NCBI GenBank assembly: GCA_963971305.1
Contig: OZ020303.1
Coordinates: 19,837,184-19,901,183 of the forward strand
DNA length: 64,000 nucleotides
Direction: 5' to 3'
DNA from: Arcuatula senhousia
Lineage: Eukaryota > Mollusca > Bivalvia > Mytilida > Mytilidae
The position numbers and the translations under genes were made by a program. Positions 33,560-45,300 of this stretch are shown in pieces. A model generated the notes under the pieces. The model saw nothing but the letters and a program-made list of their open reading frames with translations. It searched no databases and was not told the origin of the DNA. The first letter of the stretch is position 1. The number at the start of each line of letters is the position of its first letter.

Positions 33560-35785
33560 AATATGCTCCAAAGAGCCTGAATCGTTCACCTGGTCCTAAA
33601 ACTATAAGGGCTCTTCTTTGACAACTTTGACCCAATGGAGACTTTTGTACAGCTTAATTGGCTGAGGTTTCAATATAAGCAAGCAACAGCTTTTCTATAT
33701 CTGCAATAGTTCTCATGCACGCTATTTTTGACCTTCGAAGGGTCATAACCCCTTTAAGGGATCATTTGACATCTTCAACCCATGGAGACTTTAGTAGAGC
33801 TCAATGACCTGAAAGTTAAAGCAAGCAACAGCTTTTCTCTATCTGCAATAATTTTCATTCAAAGGGGCAAAAACATGAAAAAACGCTATTTTTTTACCTT
33901 TATTGTGCCATAACCCCTATAAAGGGTCATCTGACATCTTCGATCAAATGGGGACTTTTGTAGAGCTCAATGAGCTGAAGGTTCAAGCAAGCAACAGTTT
34001 TCTATATCTGCAATGGTTTCCATTTCATAGGCCGAAACCATGAAAAAATGCTATCTTTTACCTTCAAAGGACCGTAACCCCTAGATGGGGTCAGGTCTCA
34101 TTACCCCTTCCGGGTCAATTGGTCCCTTCCTCATATAATCCATTAAAAATGAAAAATGCAGTTTTATTGTTTGTAATTGTCAAAGCTTTATTGGATTAAT
34201 AATGGAAACATGTGTACAATTAAATGAAACCAAAAGATTCACTTATTTTAAACATCACTGATTCATTTTTGACAAGTGCATGAATTTTGTTTACATGGGT
34301 TTGTGAAAATGCTCCTTGTGGAAGACTGGAAAGCATGGAAAATAAGGTATTATGAGCATTTTGTAAACAATCTAACTTTGCAAAAAATTGATCCTTGATG
34401 GTGCATGTTTTATACCACTAAAATATAGTCACTGCAATGTAACTGCATGTACCAATATAAACAATATTTTAATTGTAAGAAAGTGAATCGAGTAAAGTCT
34501 AATACATTTAACATGGACAGCTTTATGTGACATCAACTTTTTACAGTTTTCTCATGATACACCCCTATTTCAAATGCCCATGAAATCAAAACCGCACAAG
34601 TCCTTGGCTTGTATGAGGGCTTAACAAATCCAAACAATTCTCCTCTTTTAATTTTTGTATTCAAATTTGATAATCCGGTGCATTGTGTTATTTTAAGGTC
34701 ACATCAATCCCTTCCGGGTCAATTGGTCCCTCCTCATAAAGTCCATTAAAAATGAAAAATGCAGTGTTATTGTTTGTAATTGTCAAAGTTTTATTGGATT
34801 AATAATGGAAACATGTGTACAATTAAATGAAACCAAAAGATTCACTTATTTTAAACATCTCTGATTCATTTTTGAAAAGTTAATGAATTTTGTTTACATG
34901 GGTGTGTGAAAAGGTTCCATGTGGAAGACTTAAAAACATGGTGAATAAGGTATTATGAGCATTTTGTTAACAATCCAACTTTGCAAAAAAGTAACCCTTG
35001 ATGGTGTATGATTTATACCAGCATTAGACAGAAAACTTTATTAGCTTCTCAATGATATATAACATGTGTACCATCTTACCCATATTAGTTCAAGCAAAAA
35101 TTTCAAAAATGCAGATTTTAAGCTGAAAATGAATGTGAACGTCAAACGGGGTAGTTGAGACCTCACCTGACAACTTCAACCCAAAGACCTTTGTAGAGCT
35201 CAATCAGTTAATAGATTTAGCAAGCAACAGCTTTTCTTTATCTGCAATAGTTTTCATTCTATAGACCAAAGACATAAAAAAAAAATATTTTTCACATTTA
35301 AAGGGCCCTAACCCCTACGAATGGGCACTCTGACAACCTCGACCAAATGGAAACTTTTGTAGAGCTGAAGGTTTTAGCAAGCTACAGGTTTTCTCTATCT
35401 GTTACAGTTTTCATTCTATAGGCAAAAAAAAAAAACATGAAAAAACGCTATTGTTCACCTTTAAAGAGCCATAACCCATACAAGGGATCATGTGACAACT
35501 TCAATTCAATATGGACTGTTGTATAGTTCAATGAGCTGAAGGAGGAAAGTTGCTCCACGTTTTCTTTATCTATTATACTTTTTGATTTATAAGCAAAATC
35601 TGGGAGCTAACATTCCTGTAGTATTTTTATCCACAGCCATGTTTTTGCAACAATCCCTTCAGTAGTTTCAGAGAAGAAGATGTTTGATGAAAAGTTAATG
35701 ACAAGTCAACGGACGACGAAGACGATGACGGACGCCTTGAGTGATGGCAATAGCTCACATGACCCTTCTGGTCAAGCAATCTTAA
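33560..35785 (+). mobile_element. Pearl/Helitron-like element upstream of the receptor gene
   Basis: The left end CTCCAAAGAGCCTGAATCG / TTCACCTGG is followed by core units of about 185 bp (GAGCTCAATGAGCTGAAGG, CAAGCAAGCAACAG, TCTATCTGCAATAG, GGCCATAACCCCTA). An ACGGACGACG microsatellite follows at 35708-35735 and a decayed hairpin (CTCACATGACCC..GGTCAAG) at 35752-35776. It starts about 70 bases upstream of the receptor start codon, so it may lie across the promoter. Confidence 0.7.
34094..35162 (+). mobile_element. 1,069-bp TIR element with internal 320-bp duplication, TSD TCA
   Basis: It is inserted in the tandem-core element. The ends GGTCTCATTACCCC and GGGGTAGTTGAGACC are imperfect inverted repeats, and TCA is duplicated at 34091-34093 and 35163-35165. 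Inside, about 34106-34420 recurs at 34706-35025 at roughly 90% identity (CCCTTCCGGGTCAATTGGTCC heads both). No open frame. Confidence 0.7.
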
Positions 35786-36189
35786 AGCGTTATCTTGCAG
35801 TTCTCTGCGAATACAAGGATGTAAGATAATGCGATTCGCATAAGTATTTACAACAAAGTTTTTAAACATTAGCACAACATAGTGAAAATGATGGTCTATC
35901 AAACATGTTAACAACAACAACAACAATTATTTGACATATTTTAGATGCTTTTACATAATTAAAAAATAATGAGACTTGGTCTGATTAAGTATACGCGACA
36001 CCACCTAAATATAATCAATCAAGGAATTATAGTTCTTGAGGTACTGGGGTGCTTATAAACCTTTACATTGCTTTTATGTATTTCCATTTTTGACATTCAC
36101 TCAGTCGAAAAATCAAGATGAAAGTCAAAAGATGAGACTGCAACTGTCCCAAGCTAACGTACTGTAAATACTGGGGCATATACATTACG

Positions 36190-36370
36190 AAGTTACATTC
36201 TAGGAGGAAGAAGAGGTACCAATGGGTATTCAAATGTCAAAGTCCGATATGGCAGAGGCAAAACCGGTAAACACAAACAAGGACAGGACGAAAAAACAGA
36301 AAACAAATATAACACGGAAACACCTAAACTACTAAATATTAATTTAAAACTTGAGATAGAATGTATGTTA
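36190..36370 (-). repeat. 3'-UTR scrap of the 23965 retroelement family
   Basis: GAGGTACCAATGGG, GGCAGAGGCAAAACCGGTAAAC and ACAAGGACAGGACG align with 23967-24095 in the same orientation. No coding part is present. Confidence 0.65.
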
Positions 36371-36870
36371 TGAAGTTTTCCATTTACTTTCACCAGTAGG
36401 TGGTGTACTGAGTTACTCGACCAATGAAGCTGACTGTACTATTTAACCAATGTGTTTTACATTATTCTAAAGATGAAAACATTACACACAACCACTCACC
36501 GAAAAAAAAATATGATATGAAAGAATTATGAATAAATGAACAGGACGGAAACATATGCTGCTGCTGGTTTATATGATATTCATTTTCAACTTCGCAGAAA
36601 ATTTCAATTAAAACGAGGTAGGATCATGATATTCTTCCGTAAATGACTCTTTTCAGTGTGAGATGACCAGGTTGAGATGCGAGCACGTGCAGCGATCTCA
36701 CACTGGTCAATTATCCAATAATAACCGCCGGTACTGATATTGATCGATGATGTCGACCAATGAAATGCACTGTTATTTTATACTTTCGGTTTTTAGAATG
36801 AAGTCCTCTAAGGTTTCAGAATATAAAATTTAATTTCTTACGGAAGAAATAGGTACTTTCACGCGTTCTT

Positions 36871-37014
36871 GGAAAACCGGCAATGATCTTTCACTCGTGA
36901 TAGAATTTTTTGGGTCTTTTGACTCGTTCCGCTGCGCTCCACTCGCAAAAAGACTGAAAAATTCTATCACTCGTGAAAGATCAGCCGGTCTTTTCCAATA
37001 ACTTATGTAAGAAC
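36871..37014. repeat. Foldback repeat (near-perfect inverted arms)
   Basis: GATCTTTCACTCGTGATAG (36884) pairs with CTATCACTCGTGAAAGATC (36964). The arms, about 55 bases each, continue with CCGG..TTTTCC on the outer side and TTTTGACTCG on the inner side, around a short spacer near 36928-36948. The TCGTGAA motif resembles that of the 15680-17794 element. Confidence 0.75.
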
Positions 37015-38470
37015 CTATAAGTGTAGGTGAGCAATTAAGTCATTTTAAAATGTCTCCCAAACAAACCTCAGAGGTGTTCACCGTTACTGATTTTCAGTTA
37101 TCATTCCTGATTTGAGCTCCAGAATACCCATCACTGATTACCCTCTGAAATTACTCATTCATGCAAAAATACTTGCTCTTTTTGTAATTTTATTTACACC
37201 CAAATGTTTAAACCAGTTTTGTGCAATAGAAAATCTAAATAACTTAAGGCTTGATGATTATTTCTGGACATTACAAACACAAAATTGATGAGTGTTGGAG
37301 TTTTAATATCCGATGTTACCTGTACCATGGAAGTAATATTTCCATGCCTGTACAAAATACCGGATTACTGATTACTGGTCAAAATTACTGAAAAAGGTCG
37401 TTAAAGTTACTGGCAACACGAAAAGAGGGTAAACACCTCTGAAACCTTCATTGCAATTACTATCATGAGCATTCCGAACACTGCATTTTCTTATAAATTG
37501 AAAGCACCGTCTGCTCTTTTAATCATCTGTACTTCGAAACAAAAAGAAAACATGCTTTAAAATTCAACAGGCCATCACATTGCGGTATCTGTAATCAAGT
37601 TTTGCCGATCATGGCCAGTTTGAAATCATGGCCTCAATTAACTCAACCAAAATTTACCGGAGCGTGGTAGAACCTAAGCTCGTTAGACCCAAATCACAAT
37701 AGAAGGAAAAAGTTTGCAATAAAATCTAGGTGTTTCCATGTGATTTGATAAGCAATTCAGTTATTCAAAAAATGTATTTTTCAAACAAAAACTTTCTTTT
37801 ATATCATTCAATTAATCGGTCAGATACTTTTTCTCATCCAACAATTAATGATTACGTACACAGACAAATGATCGGAGAGATTTTTAATGACCCTTGGTCA
37901 AACAAATCGAATGAATATAAACTATCAAAATATTTTGTATTAAATACCTGTATCCCAAATTTTTTGACAAACAGGGGCTTCTTCTTTGTATGTTTTAAGT
38001 CATTCTTTCAAAAATAATGAATATGTTGATAAAAACGAGTTTTCTATGTCAAAATTCGTAATGATTAAACTCAATTCTATATGACTTTGCAAACGGTAAA
38101 CATAAATTGTCGTAGTTTAAATGATTAAAAACAACATAATTCAAAATGTCCAGCCTTGCCTTTTTCAATGAAGTCTGTAATATCATTGGAAGCTTCAAAA
38201 ACGTTTTTTCCAAAATCAATTAAGATGTTTAACATCGGACAGTGGTCAACTTCTGTGATCGGCCACTGTCCGGTTGTACACTGTGCTCATTACTTAACAA
38301 ATAAATTTGATTAAAATACTGCAATCTGATTGGACAAATTTTTTTTTCATATCTCAATGAAAAAAAAAACCATGAGGAAACGCCCACTTTTTACAAGAAG
38401 TGCCACCATTTTAGTTCTTTTATAAGTAAGATTTTCATGTTTTTTTAATCGTTTTGAACATTTTTTATAA
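37015..38470. other. Intergenic, nothing firm
   Basis: A 95-codon plus frame at 37730-38017 (MFPCDLISNSVIQ...) has no recognised domain, no splice support and AT-driven composition. I do not call it a gene. Confidence 0.35.
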
Positions 38471-38472
38471 GG

Positions 38473-38617
38473 AATGACTGTAATTTTTTTTCATAAGGGA
38501 GCCCCCATAAGGGATATGGAAAAAAAAGTTTTGCACATTAAGTATAATCCGCGTCGCGGATTATACAATGTGCAATTTTTTTTCATACCCCAATGAAAAA
38601 AAAATTATGACAGTCAT
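38473..38617. mobile_element. 145-bp palindromic foldback MITE
   Basis: The ends AATGACTGTAATTTTTTTTCA and its inverse meet at the centre in TATAATCCGCG/CGCGGATTATA (about 38547-38568), so nearly the whole segment can form one hairpin. A partial relative is at 38340-38365. No target duplication was fixed. Confidence 0.75.
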
Positions 38618-38619
38618 TA

Positions 38620-39010
38620 GGATGACCACAAAAATAATCTTATTTATGGTTTAATGGTAAGGCATATCATTGTAAAATTTCATAGCAATTGGTCAAACAA
38701 AACCAAATTAATTGTGGGAACAAATAAACTGTATTTGAATTTTTGTCCCTTTTCAGCCCCTTAATTTTTTCTTAACAAATATAGGGGGCCAAAAATCAAC
38801 CCCGTTCATCGTTTTATGGTCTAAAACATTATTGTTAAATTTCACAGCATTTGATAAACCAGAACAAAACTTTTTTGGTATCGAACAAAAAAGTAGCATT
38901 TCTGGTCCCTTTTGGCCTCTAATCTTTAAATGTAAAATGAGGGACCCCCAAAATCAATACCATCCATCATTTCAAGGCAAAGAACATTTTCAAATTTAAA
39001 AGCAATCGGA
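38620..39010. repeat. Degenerate tandem repeat, ~170-bp unit
   Basis: Units share CATTGTAAAATTTCATAGCA-like, 'GGTC..AACAAAACCAA', 'TTTTGTCCCTTTTCAGCCCC' and 'GGGGGCCAAAAATCAACCC' phrases. The same family occurs inverted at 63270-63760 and as a single unit near 2250-2385. Confidence 0.65.
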
Positions 39011-40890
39011 TATCTAGCCCGATTTGCAATGAATTAAGATTGGAAAGGATAAATCATCCATCAAATGAACCATAAAGGAAATGGTAAATAAATGAAAATC
39101 GAATTGAAGAAATTGGTGGTGATGAAAGTAGTCCCCTTGTGTTTTTTTTTTATTCGTACCGCACATTGACTTTAAAATATTGATAGAGGGGAGCAAGTCC
39201 CTGTGCTCTAAATTAAATTTATTTTTAGGTCAGTCATGTTAGGTAGGGCAGGACGGTTTTAAAGCCCGGGAATTCCAGATAGTAAAAATAATTTCAAAGT
39301 TTCACGTGAACAGTTTAGTCTTGATTTCGGGAATAGGTTATGATGGGACGCTGGAAATTCAATTGTCGGGATTCAATCAGGATTTTTCAATGTCTAGTAT
39401 CGTATTTAAGTTTTTGGTGTATATAAAGTTCATGTTGTAAATTTGTTCGTTTCATGAAACTACGAATTGTATAATTCAAAACTAGTGGACTATAACTTTA
39501 CAACAAAATCTACAAACTTAACAATATACACCAAAAACACGTTACGATACTAGATCCGGGATCAATACGTAAAGTAAAACCGTGTAAAATCTTTCAGTTT
39601 TAACAATTTATATCAAAAATGTCATTATTTTGGTAATTAATATAACTTTATAATTAAATGATTAAAAACATGCCAAAACGATTCGTCGATGTTGTTTCGA
39701 AAAAGTTTTAAAATGTCACCGGATTCAAGACTTCGCAATTTTAAAGTCCCGGGTGTCCGGATTTACAAAAAAAAAATATCGTCGTGATTCCGAGATGAGA
39801 CCCCTTCGCCCCCCCCCCCCCCTTGATTTTTGTATTTGGTATTTTTAAAAAATTTAAAAAGATGGTATCTCTTAAAAGTTTGTAAAGTTGAAACTGAGAT
39901 CAGTAAATAAATTTATTAAATGATGATATTTCATTACTTACCTTTATCTTCACGCATGTATTTAAAGTCTGTTAGAAATATCACAGATAGAACTATATAT
40001 ATTATTACTTCCACACATTCACAAAAACATGCGCACTACTTTCTTTATTATATTTATTTAAAACCCATTTTTGCCTATATATATAACCTGGGATTAATAA
40101 ACTTTTCTTTTTCATATACCATTTTCAGTACAGTCAAAATTTACACTGACCGAAATGAGGTGTTTCATATGAAGTGAAGGGTTCTGAAAGGAAATTTAGC
40201 GTGTACACATTCTTAAATAATTCTTATGTTCCCTGTAATTTTATTGTTAACATTTGAGCAATTAAGATAGCCCTGGTCATGAGAGAAAAAAATATATAGA
40301 ATGCATTGGAAAAATGTAAGAAAGGGCCGGGAGATATTATTAACTATTAAAATTGTCAATAATTTCAATAGAAACCATTGTAACAAAATGGCAAGATTTC
40401 TCCCAGGACCTTGTCTAGGCAGTTATGAGCAAATTGTTATTCATTTCTTATTTCATATACTTTGAACTATCTTTCTTTAAAAATATACCACTGTAGCCTA
40501 TTTATCGCTGAATCACTTTTCTTCAATTTTGCATGATGCTTAGGTGAACTACTACTTAAATATATTCATGTTTAAATATCTCAAGGAAAACAAATTAAAA
40601 GTTTTGAAGCTGCTACAAACATATAACCAAATAAAAAATTACTGTTTAAATGGAAAATTACTCCTAACAGTTTATGTAATTCTTAAATTACTGAAGAGGA
40701 TTACATGTATTTTTTTTTATTTTATGTCCTTATTTGAAAGATTTTAGGAACAAAAATACACGAAATCATGGCACTGTGTGGCATGTTATTTATAGTTAAT
40801 CTCAAGCATTTAGTCTTTGGATATAAAATTTTTGAATTAAATTTCTTTTTGACAATACTTAGTTTAGTAAAACTCATTTAGTAAATCATT
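39011..40890. other. Intergenic, nothing recognised apart from a poly-C run
   Basis: AT-rich with a C run near 39809-39822. 40544-40747 and other short frames are composition artefacts. No exon signature is seen. Confidence 0.4.
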
Positions 40891-40894
40891 TTTT

Positions 40895-42420
40895 TTAGTA
40901 ACGAGACTCGAAAAGGTTACATTAACTGCACTGATGCAGAAACTATTACTGCTCTAAATTATTTGTTAGATAATATCTACTTACGTTTTGGTAAACAAAT
41001 TTATCGCCAAATTATTGGTATTCCTATGGGTACTAATTGTGCACCACTTATAGCTGACCTTTTCCTATACTGTTATGAATCACAGTTTATGACTAAATTA
41101 CAAAAGACCCCAACAAACAGAAATTAATCGAAACTTTCAATAATACTTTTAGATATTTAGACGACATTCTTGCACTCAACAATCCTTCATTTTCTAATTT
41201 TATTAGAGATATCTATCCTTCTGAATTAACCTTGAACAAGTCTAACGTCACCGATGATAGATGTACTTTTTTAGATTTATTAAAAGTATTATTGACGGAA
41301 AATCAAAAACCAAAGTTTATGATAAATGTGACGACTTTACCTTCCCTTTTTCTTGAAGGAGATGTTCCACTAGCGCCATCATACGGGGTTTATATTTCTC
41401 AGTTAGTAAGATATGCTCGGATCTGCATTGGTGTTTCTGATTTCGATGATAAAACCCGTTTTATTACTGAAAAATTATTTAAACAAGGTTATCGATACCA
41501 CAAGTTAGTAAAATCTTTTTTCTAAATTCTTCCACAAGTATCAATCTCTTATTGAAAAATTAAATTGTACACGTCGTTTTCTGATAGTGAAAGGAATATC
41601 AATTTTATGGTAATGTTTATATAAAGCTTACAAGTTTAAAAAACATCCATTGGAAATGAAAAATTGGCTTCAAAATTTATTATGGAAAGGAAATGAATTG
41701 AATATTTTGGTTAAATCTTTGAATTTAGTGTTTTTTTACAGAAATATTGAAAACTTGATACTTACTTTAAAACTTCCGTAAGCGTTTTTACTATTGTCAT
41801 TTTTAAGCATTATAGCAACCAAGCATGTCGGTTTTGTGTGATGACACTTCACGAAATCAGTATTGTTTGAAGTGTTGTATCGGATTTAAAATCGATATGT
41901 TTGATTTTTTTTACATCAGTCGATTGATGATTTTCAGCTAGCTGTCAGTATCAGCGAGTGTCTTTACCGCCCTTTCGTATGTTCTTGTTGTCTATTGTCT
42001 AAGGCTCTCTCTAGTGGAATTGAACTTTGATCGATTTGATTTTTATTGTGCTTTTAGTTTTTGTGCTTTGTCTAGAAATATTGATAGGGGGAAGGTTAGG
42101 CCCAAAAAGCTAGTTTAACCCCGCCACATATTATATGTGACTGTCCTAAGCCAGGAATCTTTGACAAAGCTTTCGATTGTACTTGTCTTTTTGATGTTTT
42201 TTCTGTCTATCTATCTATGACTATTTCAGGACTGAATTTGAATTATATGCATTTTATTTAGACCATGGGCCAATAGAATCACCGCGAGCAGCGCCTACTG
42301 GCCTCGTTGAAGGCTGCTGGCGGTTTTCCATTGTGGTTTTTCTGAATTGCCGCTTGATCGTCGACTGTGTCGCGTACACTTATTCCACATCTCATTATTT
42401 TCTATTCTCAATTTATAAGT
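40895..42420 (+). mobile_element. Penelope-like retroelement, RT to 3' end, decayed
   Basis: The plus strand reads NETRKGYINCTDAETITALN, IYRQIIGIPMGTNCAPLIAD and LFLYCYESQF, then a frameshift after about 41100. It continues with FRYLDD (catalytic), IYPSELTL, SYGVYISQLVRYARICIGV and KQGYRYHKLVKSF, then in a further frame KYQSLIEKLNCTRRFLIVKG. The 3' UTR runs to TCTCATTATTTTCTATT at about 42408. It is the longest copy of the family also at 27540-28530 and 8255-8520. No GIY-YIG domain is visible. Confidence 0.8.
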
Positions 42421-43700
42421 CATATATCAGATCAAAAAACAAAGAAAGTTAATGTTTTCAACATTTTTAGATCAGAATTTTGTTCAAGAATTGATGATTA
42501 TAATAAAAAAGTTTTGTTAGAGAATCTTAAAAAGACAATAGTGAATTATTTAATGAGGTGAACTATTTGTATCAATGTATTGTATTGCGATAATTTACAG
42601 CCATTTGTTATCCTGGACAAATTGTGAAATATTACAGGAAACATCAGGAGTTGCTGTCACAAGCACTATTAGCAATAAAATATATTATGTTGTTAAAAAA
42701 AAAGAAAAAGTTTTAGTCCGTCTTGTAAACCCTTCGAGACTATAGTTAATATATTGTCTCCATTCATATGCATTCTTTATGTAAATTGTTCGAATTGACT
42801 CAGATAAAAGACCAAACCACGGCTTTAAAAAACTCAGACTTTTTAAAAAAAGAATTTTCATTTAAAAACCTAACTTAGACTGCATTTAAAATTCAAAATT
42901 ATTGATAATGATGATTTCAAACAATTTTTAACATTTTCAATGTTCCCCTTAGAAAAGTGCAGGTTAAAATCTTGTAGTGGTAGAAATATTATTATATTAT
43001 ATTATTTTTATATTTTAAGTAATTCTCCTGGGAACTTTTAGTATATTCCAAAATGGTCAAGACGAAACAATTATTATTCGGAATAAAGATATGTTCAAAA
43101 TAAGTCCTAGACATGCAATGACTTTACCGACTTAAATTGTCTTTTTTAGGGTAGAAAATCTTACAGTAGCTCCAAGGAGCCTTCCATTTTAAAATCTCAT
43201 TGGATTTTTGAGGGGCAATCAAGTGGTATTAAACAACTCTTGTTCCCTAACTATTGTCTGCGGTTAAATTTATTCGCAATACGTCCTGGCTATTTACATG
43301 ATTGTACGCCATAAATATTCACTAGTCTAAACGTGGACCTCGGTCCTGTAGATCTGTGGGCTATAATAAATCTGAACACCGATGATAAATTTTCTTGGAA
43401 GAAGTAAGGAAAGCATAAAGAGACTTCGAAGGTCAAGTTCTTTAAAAAAAGAGACAGACACACAGAAAATGAAGACAGCTACACACACAAAAAATTGAAA
43501 TGATAAAAACTACGCAAATAGACTGGAACAAGTCAAGCTGTAGAATAAGCAGAATTAAGAAATTCAACAATAAAATAAAGCAATATTAAGCAATAATGTA
43601 CAATTAAAGACTTTTGCTACGTCAAATGACCAGATGTTCAGAAATCAAGGACAGACACGAACATTAAGATATAAGATAAGGACAAAGGTTGTAATGTATA
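42421..43700. other. Intergenic region upstream of the first IGFBP-like exon
   Basis: AT-rich; no exon or known repeat. The last 200 bases are the likely promoter region of the exon at 43705, without a clear TATA box. Confidence 0.4.
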
Positions 43701-43704
43701 TGTC

Positions 43705-43904
43705 ATGAACCTGGGCTTCTTTTTGTTTGGTCTTGTGATTTTGCAGATTATTTCTGCACAAGAACCCAAATTGCCGTGTGCTTCTTGTGATGGGATAACA
43801 TGCGCTGCACTTCCTGCTGGATGCGAACAGGATAAAATTCCTTGTGGATGTTGCTTTCTGTGTGCTAGAAACCAAGGAGAAATCTGTGAAGCATTTGCTC
43901 CACG
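43705..43904 (+). CDS. IGFBP-type secreted protein, first exon (copy 1)
   Basis: The ATG opens 66 codons plus two bases, to a GTAATT donor. MNLGFFLFGLVILQIISA is a signal peptide. The mature part starts QEPKLPCASCDGITCAALPA and carries nine cysteines, ending PCGCCFLCARNQGEICEAFA. The GCC-x2-C core is the hallmark of the IGFBP N-terminal domain (GCGCCxxC), as in mollusc perlustrin-like and single-IGFBP-domain proteins. The last three cysteines should be on a second exon, which I do not find before 60 kb. Exit phase 2 matches the exon at 62046. It is either a tandem paralogue with a lost or distant exon 2, or an alternative first exon. Confidence 0.75.
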
Positions 43905-44500
43905 GTAATTATTATTATAAATTATCAGAACAATTGAATCTTTTTTTATGAACTGCTTTTAAAAATGGCACGTTCAAGTTATACAAATTTACTTTACACG
44001 TATATCGTATTCAATTTGGCATTTGTCTCCAAGAGCTGACTCACCCCGATTTATTGTTATTTGATATACATATTAAAATGTTTACAGCTGTTTTGTTTAC
44101 ATATTCTAAGAGATTGGGGTTTTTAAAACAATCTTTTTTTTATGCTACGAAAGAACAAAACTACCGAAAATATTGGACATCTCTTTTCATTGGTAGTATT
44201 AGGGGGTCAGCCCCTGTACAATTTTGTTTTTCATAAAAGCCCTGAAATACAATTTCCTACAAACATGTTAAGATATTCAAATCATGATAAAAAGCAAGAC
44301 GCAAAAAAATATTCAACGGACCAATGCCGCGGCGTTTCTTGTCCGCATCATTCTGTGATATCGTTTGATCAGCTTTTACATATAAATAGGTAATACGGTG
44401 AGTCGGTCCTCTGTCATGGTGGATTGCATCTGCGTTTCAGGCGTCCCAAGGCCGAAAAGGACCTTACACATGCCACAGACCCTACAGGCATCGTAAGGGC
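43905..44500. other. Intron or intergenic after the first IGFBP-like exon
   Basis: I searched for a continuation with a CASGLKC-like segment and found none. It contains no recognised repeat. Confidence 0.4.
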
Positions 44501-44501
44501 C

Positions 44502-44950
44502 GTTTTCAGTTGACCTACTCGAGTTAACCCTAGTAGAGTAATTTTCTATTATTAGCTCGGTAGGATCATGCGCACTTGATTTTTCAACTGAACAAATTAT
44601 TCTAGTGTCGGGTTTATTCGTGTACTTTTTCTCAATAAAACGGGGTACTCTAGTATAGACAATATTATAACAATAAAACTTCAAGACTTTTAAATGATAA
44701 AATAAAAACATTATTTTCTAATGAAACTTTTAGGTAAATTTAACATTAGATACGTATTATTTTAAAAATCTAGTCATATTGTCGCAGATAAACTCTACTC
44801 ATGACGTCACATACTCTACCAACCCTGCTTTTGCCAGAGTTAAACTCGAGTAGGGGTTAAAGGTCATCGGGGTTTACCCGAGTCCGAACTCTAGTCGTTT
44901 ATTAGTTACTCGGGTTAACTAGAGTTAACTAGAGTAGGTCAACTGAAAAC
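44502..44950. mobile_element. ~450-bp MITE with GTTTTCAGTTGACC ends
   Basis: GTTTTCAGTTGACCTACTC at 44502 recurs inverted to 44950. Internal CTCGAGTTAAC / GTTAACTAGAGT repeats occur at both sides. No target duplication is evident. No coding potential. Confidence 0.7.
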
Positions 44951-45021
44951 AACCAGGGAGAATCCTTAATAAGATATTTTTATTGGTATTGTCGGCATTT
45001 TCTAGTTCTAACGCCCATTTT

Positions 45022-45062
45022 AATGGCATATTGTCTACCAAAATCTCATTTTTTTTCGTCCC
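45022..45062 (+). repeat. Left arm of an inverted repeat around the 79-bp array
   Basis: GGCATATTGTCTACCAAAAT and the following T-rich CGTCC recur inverted at 49605-49650. Before the LINE insertion the two arms would have been about 640 bases apart, suggesting a foldback or MITE carrying the 79-bp repeats. Confidence 0.6.
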
Positions 45063-45108
45063 CAATTTTTAATGTCATTTAGACCAAAATCTAATAAAAG
45101 AAAACTTT

Positions 45109-45300
45109 GAATATCAATTTGTTACCAATGTGCCTTAGACTTGGTTTATTTCGCTCAAATCATTCAACCGTGTTGATTTATTATTTGAATATCAATTTGT
45201 TACCAAATGTGCCTTAGACTTGGTTTATTTTGCTCAAATCATTCAACCGTGTTGATTGATTATTTGAATACCAATTTGTTACCAAATGTGCCTTAGACTT
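45109..45300 (+). repeat. 79-bp tandem repeat (split by a LINE)
   Basis: GCCTTAGACTTGGTTTATTT starts at 45132 and 45211, and GCCTTAGACTT at 45290, a period of 79. The next unit resumes at 49287 right of the LINE (GTGCCTTAGACTTGGTTTAT). Units include CAAATCATTCAACCGTGTTG and end TATTTGAATA. Confidence 0.9.

Noticed and set aside
37730..38017. 95-codon frame MFPCDLIS... as a gene
   Set aside because: No domain, no conserved pattern, no flanking splice signals that extend it; composition is plain AT-rich.
43645..43875. Minus frame opposite the first IGFBP-like exon
   Set aside because: It is antisense to an exon with a clear signal peptide and cysteine framework.
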